From: Parapedobacter sp042666505 | GTDB taxonomy: Bacteria; Bacteroidota; Bacteroidia; Sphingobacteriales; Sphingobacteriaceae | Direction: 5' to 3' | Assembly: GCF_042666505.1 (NCBI RefSeq) | Contig: NZ_JBHTDN010000001.1 | Coordinates: 372,001-436,000 of the forward strand | Length of the DNA: 64,000 nucleotides | In this document: piece after piece, positions 10,238-17,941 of the stretch | Position numbering within the stretch: position 1 is the first letter of the stretch | How the letters are laid out: the number at the start of each line of letters is the position of its first letter | Made by a program: the position numbers and the translations under genes | The notes under the pieces: generated by a model | What the model was told of the DNA's origin: nothing | Database searches by the model: none | What the model saw: the letters and a program-made list of their open reading frames with translations, nothing else

Positions 10238-10268
10238 TTTATTCTGACGGATAGCAATCGTACCTTTG
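10238..10268 (+). promoter_or_regulatory. Promoter of the sensor kinase operon
   Basis: TTTA at 10238-10241, a 19-bp spacer and a perfect TACCTTTG -7 box at 10261-10268. The TTG that could open a longer frame at 10266 lies inside this -7 box, so translation must start later, at ATG 10302. Confidence 0.65.
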
Positions 10269-10301
10269 GTTCTCCGAAAGGTTACGTTATTTCAGCCACT
10301 G

Positions 10302-12218
10302 ATGCACAAGGGTATCTATTATGGTTTGCTATTGTCGATGTGTTGTGCCTGGACGGCATCAGGAGTCCGTGCGGATGAAATCAAGCCGGTATTGATTGAT
10401 TCGGCAGCGACCTATACCCTTAACGGATACGTTGCCTATTACGAGGACAGTACGCTGAATGCTACGCCCGAAGAGGTGCTGGCCCGTAAAAAGCGCGGGC
10501 AGTTTATCCCTATTAATGGCGACGAGTATATCAGCTTTGGCTATACCGATTCGTACTATTGGCTGGTTATCGACCTGGAAAATACGCTTCCCGATTATGT
10601 AGACTTATTTCTGTCAGTTCCCAGTCCGAGCATTAACGTGTTGGAATTATACCAATACCATATGGCAGATAGCTCACTCAGGTTAGTGAGCAGGACCGGC
10701 GATCGCCTTCCGTTTGCCCAGCGTCCCTGGCCGGTGTGGGAGTTTCTTTTTCCGATCCGGCTACAGGGACATGAAACTTCTGTGCTGCTATTCAAAGTCG
10801 ATAAACGCGGGCAGAACTTTATTATCAAAACCAGATTGGGTAAACGAGAAGCCATCTTACAGGACGATATTCAGATATATACAGTATTTAGCTTCTATGC
10901 CGGGATCTTTGCATTTGCCTTGTTCTTTAATGTCCTGATGTTCCTGTCGGTTGGCGATCGCATTCATTTATACTATTCGTTGTATATTTTTTGTTCGGTC
11001 ACCTTGGTGCTCGACGAGGTGGGATTGACGAAGGAGTGGTTGTTTCACGATCTGGGGAGATTTCACGATTACGTAAAGGCTACCTGCGGCATCTTGAGTT
11101 GTGCCCTGTTAATTCAGGTAATGCAATTATTTACCAACCAAACTGCGGCGAACAGCAAGCTTTATCGCTTTACCAAGTACTATGCGTATCTGCTCTATGC
11201 AATGGGGACCGTTCCTTTTTTTGCACTGCTGTTTCCCATTGACATCCGGTTGGAAAAAGCGATTTTCTTTTTCGCCAATATACAGGCACTGGTTTCCTTA
11301 CTCGTTATTGTGGTTTGCACCATCGAGCGCATTAAGAACGGTTTTGTACTTGGCTATTATTATTTGTTGGCCGTATTGCCACTGATCATCGGCGGCACGA
11401 ACTATGTCTTACAGGTCATGGGCGTGGTGGGGGCACAATTGTTCAAGCCTAACGGGGTGATCGTTGGATTTGCGGCGGAAGTAATCATTTTGTCATTCGC
11501 ATTTACACAGCGCTACAACTTCCTGAAGCGTGAGAAAGCACAATTAAAAAAAGAGAATGACCACATTAAGTTGCAAGCTGTCCGACAGGTTTTTCAGGCG
11601 CAGGAAGATGAACGTGACCGGCTGGCAAAAGACCTGCACGATGACTTGGGCGGCACACTTTCTGTCATCCGGCTAAAAGCGACCGACTTTCAGAAAAAGT
11701 TAGATCTTTTACGTCCCGAAGAACGCATCGTTTACAACGAAACGATACAACTCATCAGTCGGGCTTGCGACGATCTCCGCGAAATATCGCATAGCCTCAA
11801 GCCCAAGTTCTTTATGGAGAACGGGCTCATCGGAACGATACAGGAGCGGATTTCTATCCTCAATCGTGTGAGTGCGGTCAACTTTGAATTTGTGTATCAA
11901 TATACGCGGCGGGGGAATCCCGAAATTGAATTGTCCATCTATCGCGTTGTCAACGAACTTATCAATAACGTCGTGAAGCATTCTTGTGCAACGCAGGCTA
12001 CCATCCAATTGGTTGAGACCACGCAGGAACTCGTTATTACGGTGGAGGACAACGGTATCGGGTTTGAGGGCTATGAAACGTCCAGCGGTATCGGACTTAA
12101 AAACGTGTCTTCACGTATCCAGTATTTAGGTGGACGCTACACGATTGATACCAACCAAAACGGAACAACCATTACGATAGAGATCCCCTTTCAAAATGAT
12201 AGAGACGCAACCAATTGA
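10302..12218 (+). CDS. 7TMR-DISM membrane sensor histidine kinase (HisKA_3 type)
   Basis: A signal peptide (ending TASGVRA) leads into an extracellular DISM-type sensing domain (residues ~30-195), then seven hydrophobic segments (~200-410), a short coiled coil, the HisKA_3 dimerisation box with the phospho-acceptor His in DLHDDLGGTLS, and a HATPase_c domain with N-box INNVVKH and G-box VEDNGIGF. It should autophosphorylate and pass phosphate to the next gene product. The response-regulator start lies 23 bp inside its 3' end, so the two are co-translated. The ligand is unknown; DISM domains are thought to bind carbohydrates or other small molecules. Confidence 0.92.
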   Translation: MHKGIYYGLLLSMCCAWTASGVRADEIKPVLIDSAATYTLNGYVAYYEDSTLNATPEEVLARKKRGQFIPINGDEYISFGYTDSYYWLVIDLENTLPDYVDLFLSVPSPSINVLELYQYHMADSSLRLVSRTGDRLPFAQRPWPVWEFLFPIRLQGHETSVLLFKVDKRGQNFIIKTRLGKREAILQDDIQIYTVFSFYAGIFAFALFFNVLMFLSVGDRIHLYYSLYIFCSVTLVLDEVGLTKEWLFHDLGRFHDYVKATCGILSCALLIQVMQLFTNQTAANSKLYRFTKYYAYLLYAMGTVPFFALLFPIDIRLEKAIFFFANIQALVSLLVIVVCTIERIKNGFVLGYYYLLAVLPLIIGGTNYVLQVMGVVGAQLFKPNGVIVGFAAEVIILSFAFTQRYNFLKREKAQLKKENDHIKLQAVRQVFQAQEDERDRLAKDLHDDLGGTLSVIRLKATDFQKKLDLLRPEERIVYNETIQLISRACDDLREISHSLKPKFFMENGLIGTIQERISILNRVSAVNFEFVYQYTRRGNPEIELSIYRVVNELINNVVKHSCATQATIQLVETTQELVITVEDNGIGFEGYETSSGIGLKNVSSRIQYLGGRYTIDTNQNGTTITIEIPFQNDRDATN

Positions 12219-12855
12219 TGCCCAAAAGATCAACCTTTTGCTGGTCGATGACCATCAACTTTTCATCGATGGCCTACGATCCATCCTGGGCAACCATCCC
12301 CGTTTTGCAGTATGTCATACGGCGCGCGACGGTCGTGAGGCACTTCAATGGCTTCAGTATCATAGACCTGACGTGGTTGTCATGGATTTAAATATGCCCA
12401 AGATCGACGGCCAGCAGGCAGCAACCAAAGCCTTGGCGATGTATCCGGGTTTGAAAATATTGGTTGTCTCTATGTACTATACGGCTTCGCTGCAAGAGTC
12501 GCTACAAGAAACGGGGGTAGCGGGCTTTATACCGAAAGATTCAGACGCCACGGTTCTTGTACAGGCGATTGAGCAAATCTATAGTGGCGGGCATTTTTTT
12601 ATGACCTATGTGAATCGACCTTCGACCGACGACGAAAACGGACAGAAAGACATTCGGCAAAAATATAACCTCACTAAACGCGAAGTGGAAATTATCCGGT
12701 TGGTGAGGCAAAATAAAACCACGCAGGAAATAGCTGACCAGCTTTTTGTGAGTCCATTTACTATTGAAACGCATCGAAGGAACATTTGCGTAAAGCTGGA
12801 TATCAAAGGGAACAATGGTTTGTTTGTCTTTGCCCAGCAACATGTGGAGATTTAG
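12196..12855 (+). CDS. NarL/FixJ-type response regulator
   Basis: A 219-residue two-domain DNA-binding regulator. The receiver domain (residues ~12-130) has the acidic pair LLVDDH and phospho-acceptor Asp64 in VVMDLNMP. A LuxR-type HTH follows at ~150-210 (NLTKREVEIIRLV, TQEIADQLFVSPFTIETHRRN). It overlaps the sensor kinase gene by 23 bp and is its obvious partner. Targets are unknown; the nearest downstream gene is the small HTH protein, but nothing in the sequence ties that gene to it. Confidence 0.94.
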   Translation: MIETQPIDAQKINLLLVDDHQLFIDGLRSILGNHPRFAVCHTARDGREALQWLQYHRPDVVVMDLNMPKIDGQQAATKALAMYPGLKILVVSMYYTASLQESLQETGVAGFIPKDSDATVLVQAIEQIYSGGHFFMTYVNRPSTDDENGQKDIRQKYNLTKREVEIIRLVRQNKTTQEIADQLFVSPFTIETHRRNICVKLDIKGNNGLFVFAQQHVEI

Positions 12856-12988
12856 AATTGAACCGATGCCAGAAAATACACACAAATAGGTATTGTTCCG
12901 GTGGTAGTTTTTTTCTTACTTTGTATCGAATGACGCGGTATAGTGACCCTTGCTATCTGCACATTCAATTTTGAGGTACGACATCGCC

Positions 12989-13264
12989 ATGAATAAAACT
13001 AGAATCAAAGAGGCCGCGATGCTAAAAGCACTCCGTGCATCGGCTGACGGGAAGCGAGTAAGTGATATTTGCAGAGAATTGAACATTCACCGTAATACAT
13101 TTTACCAGTGGAAAAAAAAATACCTGAAAATGCGTGAGGATGGACGGAGACGATTGGATGAATTGGAAGCGGAAAATGACCGTCTCAGACAGCGAAATCT
13201 TGCATTGGAATCGAATAATAGAGCCATCGTCGATCTGTTGCTGTCTAATTTTCAACAATCGTAA
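12989..13264 (+). CDS. Lone IS3-OrfA-like HTH/coiled-coil protein
   Basis: A 91-residue protein with a Tnp_1/IS911-type helix-turn-helix (GKRVSDICRELNIHRNTFYQWKKKYL) followed by a leucine-zipper-like coiled coil (LDELEAENDRLRQRNLALE). This is the layout of IS3-family OrfA. No OrfB integrase frame, terminal inverted repeats or target duplication is visible around it. It may therefore be a domesticated DNA-binding protein or a stripped IS remnant. It sits 60 bp before tRNA-Ala. An earlier in-frame ATG at 12950 is less likely because ATG 12989 begins the charged MNKTRIKEAA segment. Confidence 0.7.
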   Translation: MNKTRIKEAAMLKALRASADGKRVSDICRELNIHRNTFYQWKKKYLKMREDGRRRLDELEAENDRLRQRNLALESNNRAIVDLLLSNFQQS

Positions 13265-13278
13265 ATTTTGTTTTGGCG

Positions 13279-13310
13279 CTTGCAAGTGAAATCTATTTTC
13301 TCTATGTTTG
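13279..13310 (+). promoter_or_regulatory. Promoter of tRNA-Ala
   Basis: CTTG at 13279-13282, a 20-bp spacer and a perfect TATGTTTG -7 element at 13303-13310. The -7 box ends 13 bp before the mature tRNA 5' end. Confidence 0.65.
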
Positions 13311-13323
13311 CAATCCGAAAAAC

Positions 13324-13397
<74 letters not shown>

Positions 13398-13408
13398 CAG
13401 GACATAAG

Positions 13409-13434
13409 GCGACTTTTTTGAAGTCGCTTTTTTT
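13409..13434 (+). terminator. Rho-independent terminator after tRNA-Ala
   Basis: A perfect 7-bp stem GCGACTT/AAGTCGC with a 5-nt loop, followed directly by seven T residues. Confidence 0.85.
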
Positions 13435-13482
13435 ATTTAAAGGGGACTATTTTGCGGGCTCCCCGCAAACAATCGATGTAAC

Positions 13483-14400
13483 TTAAAGCGGATGCGAGAT
13501 TCTATCAGATTTGCTCTCTTTCTTGTAAAGCGAGGGGGAAATATTCATCTTCTTCTTGAATATCCTTGAAAAGTGATATTCGGACATAAAGCCTGCAGCG
13601 AATGCGATTTCTGCGATAGTAAGATCTGTTTCTTTAAGTAGTTTGCATGTTTTTTCCAATTTGAGATTAAGGAGGTATTGGCCGGGCGGGACACCGATAA
13701 CTTCTTTAAATGCCTTCCGGAACCACGTATAGCTCACGTTGTGGTCTGCGGCCAATTCGTCCAGGTTTATATGCTTGTCTAGGGCATCGTGCATTTTGAA
13801 ACGGATGTTATTGATAATGTGTTCTTTTCGGTTCTGTGGAGATGCTTTGAGCAAGGCTGCGGCGTAGGTTAAACTAAGCAGCTGGACAGTCTGGCAGGAA
13901 GCAATCTGGCAGAAGGCAACACCTTCGCCTTTCATGGTCTCCAGCAGACGGGTGAAAATATCCAGAAACTCGGTATTGAATCCCATGTGAATCAGCGGAA
14001 AACGCGGGTTAAAGCATTCCTGCTGCATGAGATATTCCGCATAGGGACCATTAAATCCCACCCAGTATTCCTCCCAGCCGGAATCTGTCAGGGGTTTAAA
14101 CGTATGCCAGGTATTGGGAAAAAGCAAGAAAACGGAGCCCGGATTGATGGGGACCTCCCCGATATGCTCCGTTTCAAATGTGCCGCGACCTTTAGCGATG
14201 AATACCAGTTGGTATTCATGGAGGATTCTTCCTTTTTTCCAGTCAAAGAAGTAATGATTGGGATGATCTTTATCTGGATAATTTTTGAATGCGGGATGTA
14301 TATTATGGCCGACATTCAGGACATTGACCCCCCAATTCGGCTGCATTTCGACCAGCTCTTTCAATTGCTTGGTGCTGAAATATTTGCGATAGGGGTCCAT
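13483..14400 (-). CDS. AraC-family transcriptional regulator
   Basis: A 305-residue regulator with an N-terminal cupin-like sugar-sensing domain (residues ~20-180) and a C-terminal pair of AraC helix-turn-helices (~205-300, including LDELAADHNVSYTWFRKAFKE and IAEIAFAAGFMSEYHFSRIFKK). It is the last gene of the SusC/SusD/GH78/GH20/isomerase run, 12 bp after the isomerase on the same strand. It probably controls the locus in response to a released sugar. Its place at the end of the operon implies positive feedback if it is an activator. Confidence 0.92.
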   Translation of the reverse strand: MDPYRKYFSTKQLKELVEMQPNWGVNVLNVGHNIHPAFKNYPDKDHPNHYFFDWKKGRILHEYQLVFIAKGRGTFETEHIGEVPINPGSVFLLFPNTWHTFKPLTDSGWEEYWVGFNGPYAEYLMQQECFNPRFPLIHMGFNTEFLDIFTRLLETMKGEGVAFCQIASCQTVQLLSLTYAAALLKASPQNRKEHIINNIRFKMHDALDKHINLDELAADHNVSYTWFRKAFKEVIGVPPGQYLLNLKLEKTCKLLKETDLTIAEIAFAAGFMSEYHFSRIFKKKMNISPSLYKKESKSDRISHPL

Positions 14401-14412
14401 ATTACCTACAAG

Positions 14413-15837
14413 TTAACAAACTATCACCGTTTCCATGCCCAGTAGATGGCCAAGTTTTTCGATTTTGGCCGCTATATGACCTACCGCAACGGCACAATGG
14501 TGGGCAGGTCCATGCCTGTTCCAGCTCTTGATAAAGTTTCTTGCGCCGATGGGAAATCGATAACGGCTGTTGGTGTTGCCAATTTCCAATATCGGTCCGG
14601 CAACTGATTCTGCCTCGGCGATCAGCAGGCTTAGCTCGCCCGATTTGCGCTGGACCACGGCCAGCAGCGTCACGGGTCCGTTCTTGACCGACATTTCAAC
14701 GGATAGACCTTTGCCTACCTTTCCATGATATACGTACAGCGGTCGCACCTTTGTCTTTCCTTCTGCGATGGAAATGTGTCCCGGCCCATCGTGACCCATC
14801 AGTACGATGTCGTCATTGAAATCAACCGCGTAGTATTCGGTAAATGACCCTCCGGCGCCAAAGCTGTCCAATATCTTCATGGCTTGGGCATTTTTGATCT
14901 CATACTCGCCGGCAACCGGGATGTTCCGTGCCGTGAGGAGCGAAGTGCCAAGGATAATGGAACTCATCGTGTCGGCATTTTCGGTCCCGGTGCCTTTGTA
15001 GTAATACGCCATTGAGCCTAATCGGTACTGGTCTGCGAGTTTATCGAGCGCGACGGATGTCCGCGCAGCCCGTTCAAGTTCTTCCTTGACGCAGTCGGGT
15101 TGCACATCGAAGCACTCGTAGAAGTGTGCTACCCGATCAGTGATCTCCGTGGTCGATACATTCCTGCGCAGTGCGGAGAGTTCATCCACCTCAATGATTT
15201 CGATGTGTCCACCGAAATAAGCGTATTGTTGGGTTAGGTCCGAATAGATATCGAGCATGCCGCTGTAATAGTGCCCTATACAACCCAATCGGTTTCGAGA
15301 GAGGATGTGCGCTACATTCGCTGCCTCCACCCATTCGCGCACTTCATTCCAGCAGGCCTCGTCGTGTAACATACCGGTTACCTCATAAAAAGCAATGCCT
15401 GTGCGGTTAAACACACTGGCTATTTCCGGTACCGGACACGCGGAGCAGTAAGCCAGCCATTCCCCCGTCATTTTTGTCCGGTCGCCCATGGCATTAAATG
15501 CGCTGTAGTCGATTGCGGCCTCGGGGGTCAAATTGAGGATAACCACAGGCACGTTGGCCTGGCGCACAACCGGAAAGACGGTGGAGGATAAAGCGTAAGT
15601 AGATGCATACAAAAAAATTAGGCTGACCTCTTCCCGTCTAAATGTGCTGCCGGCGTCAAAGGCCTTGTCTACGGTGTCCACCAGTCCTACGTTGACCACC
15701 TCCGATTGAAAGGAGGTGAGCTTTGCGGCTATCTCCGAAAGATATCCTTCAAGGCGTTCCTTCAGTTCCGGAAACTGAGGCCAATAGGTGTCAAGCCCTA
15801 TTCCAAATAACCCGATCTTCGCTGTTTTTTCGCTCAT
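14413..15837 (-). CDS. L-fucose/L-arabinose isomerase-like sugar isomerase
   Basis: A 474-residue cytoplasmic enzyme without a signal peptide. It starts KIGLFGIGLDTYWPQFPELKE and has the late motifs NTNSRYRFPIGARNF and GPAHHCAVAVGHIAAKIE, which I associate with the L-arabinose/L-fucose isomerase superfamily (aldose to ketose conversion with a metal). Which sugar it uses cannot be read from the sequence. Its position between GH20 and the AraC regulator suggests it handles a sugar released by the locus. Confidence 0.75.
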   Translation of the reverse strand: MSEKTAKIGLFGIGLDTYWPQFPELKERLEGYLSEIAAKLTSFQSEVVNVGLVDTVDKAFDAGSTFRREEVSLIFLYASTYALSSTVFPVVRQANVPVVILNLTPEAAIDYSAFNAMGDRTKMTGEWLAYCSACPVPEIASVFNRTGIAFYEVTGMLHDEACWNEVREWVEAANVAHILSRNRLGCIGHYYSGMLDIYSDLTQQYAYFGGHIEIIEVDELSALRRNVSTTEITDRVAHFYECFDVQPDCVKEELERAARTSVALDKLADQYRLGSMAYYYKGTGTENADTMSSIILGTSLLTARNIPVAGEYEIKNAQAMKILDSFGAGGSFTEYYAVDFNDDIVLMGHDGPGHISIAEGKTKVRPLYVYHGKVGKGLSVEMSVKNGPVTLLAVVQRKSGELSLLIAEAESVAGPILEIGNTNSRYRFPIGARNFIKSWNRHGPAHHCAVAVGHIAAKIEKLGHLLGMETVIVC

Positions 15838-15892
15838 CTATAATGCTTCTTGCTGGTTTAAAATATCTGTGTGTATTTGGCTTATCGCCACC

Positions 15893-17920
15893 TTAGGGTT
15901 CGAATTTAATGTCATTTGCAACGTAGTTGATGCCTTTTCCCTTATGTACGGGCACGAAGGTGAACATCCACTTCGGAGGAACTTGCCAATCCAAAAGAGG
16001 ATCGAACGATCCCATGGGCAGTTTCATGAGTACTGTATTCCAGCCTTTTTGGACGCTTACCGACACCGGTGGCCGGTAGTAGAATCCTTCGTCGGCCAAT
16101 GGATCTTCCAATTGCCCGGATGGCCTACCCGGGAATGACCACTCCGGCGGTGGAATAAGGTTGCCATTAAGCCATATTTTGCTTTTCATATAGTCCCATT
16201 CGCCTTTCGGAGGCGTGGCATCGGCACCCGATTTGGATTGATCTTTAGAATCTACCCATAGGGCCGTTGTGGTATCAGCATCGCTCCAAAATCGTGTATA
16301 AGCATACCATGTGGTGTTTTCTTTGGGTGAAGGTAGCCAAGCTTGTACCGGAGGACCATGGGTATGCCAAAGCCAGACCGTGCCGCCCGTGGCGGTGACC
16401 GCTGCCGCCGAATCCTCGGGTGCCACGTCTGCCTGTTCCGGCCAGTAGGCTGCAGACAGGTTTCCTTGGTTTTCAAACGGGCCGAACAGCTTCCATTTGA
16501 TATGGGTCTGCTTCACATAATTGAACGGTAGCTCGCTAAAATACTTTTCTTTATGTGCTAATAGCCGTTGCTCGAAATCGGCGAACGCGGTGGCCCGTTC
16601 GGATGAATCTGGACCGATGCTGAATACCACACCGGGATACCCGCCGCCTTGCCAGCTCCGTTCGGAAAAGGCGAGCATGGCCGGGTACACCGGGTTCATG
16701 TTCATCAGGGCGGCTTCATCCTTTGCCCGCCGATCTGCCCATAGGCAAAATTCAGCACCTAATAAAGTCGAATCACCGTGCGGTTTCCCTCCGAGTTGCC
16801 GGTTGAAAATGGTGACTACACTGTTCATCGGGTCGAAATCGCTGATATATAAGAATTTTGAGTCGATAAAGCGGGTGCGGTCGGTAACGGTTTGGTCGCC
16901 CTCTTCCTTCCAGAGTTGGTGGATGGTCTGTGCGCTGTAGTTGCCTCCCGGAGCCCAGCCAATCACCGTCTTTCCATGCCGCTGGATGAGGGCCGTTATT
17001 TCCGGCAAAAACTGTTGATTGGTAATTCTTACCTCATCAGCGCCAATATGGAGATAGGGGACATCGTATGTCTCGCATACCTCCTCAACGATGTTTTTGA
17101 CGATTTCAAAACCTTTTTCCGACTGCATGTTTACACCCATGGCCCTCGTAAACGCCGCACTATGTCCGGGCATATCGATTTCAGGTACCAGAGTGATGTA
17201 TTGTTCTTTGCAGTATTCGATCAGTTCCTTGAGCTGCTCAATGCTATAGAACATTCCTTTGTTCCGTGTCATGTGCGCCCCGTCGGTGAGTTGCGGGTAC
17301 TGGTCAATCTGTAGTCGCCAGGCAACGTCTTCGGTCAGGTGGAAGTGAAATACGTTCAACTTGTACCGGGCCATCTGGTCGATTTGTTGCTTTAGCAATT
17401 CGATGGATTGGTAGTTTCGCCCCACATCGACCATATAGCCCCGCCATTGATATGCGGGGAAATCATTGATATCGCAACCCTGCACGAATTTCCCGTCTGT
17501 AATCAGCTGCGCGAGTGTCTGCAGCCCATTGAAGATACCATGCGGGGTATTGGCGATAAGGTCGATCCTATTGGTTTTCACCTGGAGGCGGTACGCTTCC
17601 GCCGGAAGGTGTTGTGCTTCGACCGAATCCAGGCGGAGCGCAATGGTATAGTTTTCCGGCAGTTCGGAGTCGGTAAGTGCTATCGTGTGCCCCATTTCTT
17701 CGAGCATCCGCTGCAGACGGACCCCCTCTTCCTCCAGTACGGGCGTCTCCACCGCAATGGCGGTGCATTGGCCGAGGTCGAACGTTTCGTCCGACCATTC
17801 TACGGATTGCGGCTTCGGGATGAGGGATGCCTTAGAGCTGCCGGTCTCTGTCGGGCCGGTACATGCTACATGGAAAGCGAGGAAAATAAGTCCTACCATC
17901 CAGCTGAAGTCAGGTTTCAT
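15893..17920 (-). CDS. GH20 beta-N-acetylhexosaminidase, lipoprotein
   Basis: A 675-residue exported exo-glycosidase that would remove terminal GlcNAc or GalNAc. It has a signal peptide with lipobox VACT near residue 20, the GH20b N-terminal domain (~35-160) and a TIM barrel with the catalytic pair Asp295-Glu296 in HIGADEV and the conserved FHFHLTEDVAWRLQI. A C-terminal beta-rich extension of about 170 residues (from roughly residue 490) follows the barrel and may bind carbohydrate. It lies 21 bp downstream of the GH78 gene in one operon. Confidence 0.92.
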   Translation of the reverse strand: MKPDFSWMVGLIFLAFHVACTGPTETGSSKASLIPKPQSVEWSDETFDLGQCTAIAVETPVLEEEGVRLQRMLEEMGHTIALTDSELPENYTIALRLDSVEAQHLPAEAYRLQVKTNRIDLIANTPHGIFNGLQTLAQLITDGKFVQGCDINDFPAYQWRGYMVDVGRNYQSIELLKQQIDQMARYKLNVFHFHLTEDVAWRLQIDQYPQLTDGAHMTRNKGMFYSIEQLKELIEYCKEQYITLVPEIDMPGHSAAFTRAMGVNMQSEKGFEIVKNIVEEVCETYDVPYLHIGADEVRITNQQFLPEITALIQRHGKTVIGWAPGGNYSAQTIHQLWKEEGDQTVTDRTRFIDSKFLYISDFDPMNSVVTIFNRQLGGKPHGDSTLLGAEFCLWADRRAKDEAALMNMNPVYPAMLAFSERSWQGGGYPGVVFSIGPDSSERATAFADFEQRLLAHKEKYFSELPFNYVKQTHIKWKLFGPFENQGNLSAAYWPEQADVAPEDSAAAVTATGGTVWLWHTHGPPVQAWLPSPKENTTWYAYTRFWSDADTTTALWVDSKDQSKSGADATPPKGEWDYMKSKIWLNGNLIPPPEWSFPGRPSGQLEDPLADEGFYYRPPVSVSVQKGWNTVLMKLPMGSFDPLLDWQVPPKWMFTFVPVHKGKGINYVANDIKFEP

Positions 17921-17941
17921 CTGTTAGTGTTTTGAGATCAA

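Noticed and set aside
12950..13300. Complete IS3-family element
   Set aside because: Only the OrfA-like part exists; no OrfB and no terminal inverted repeats.
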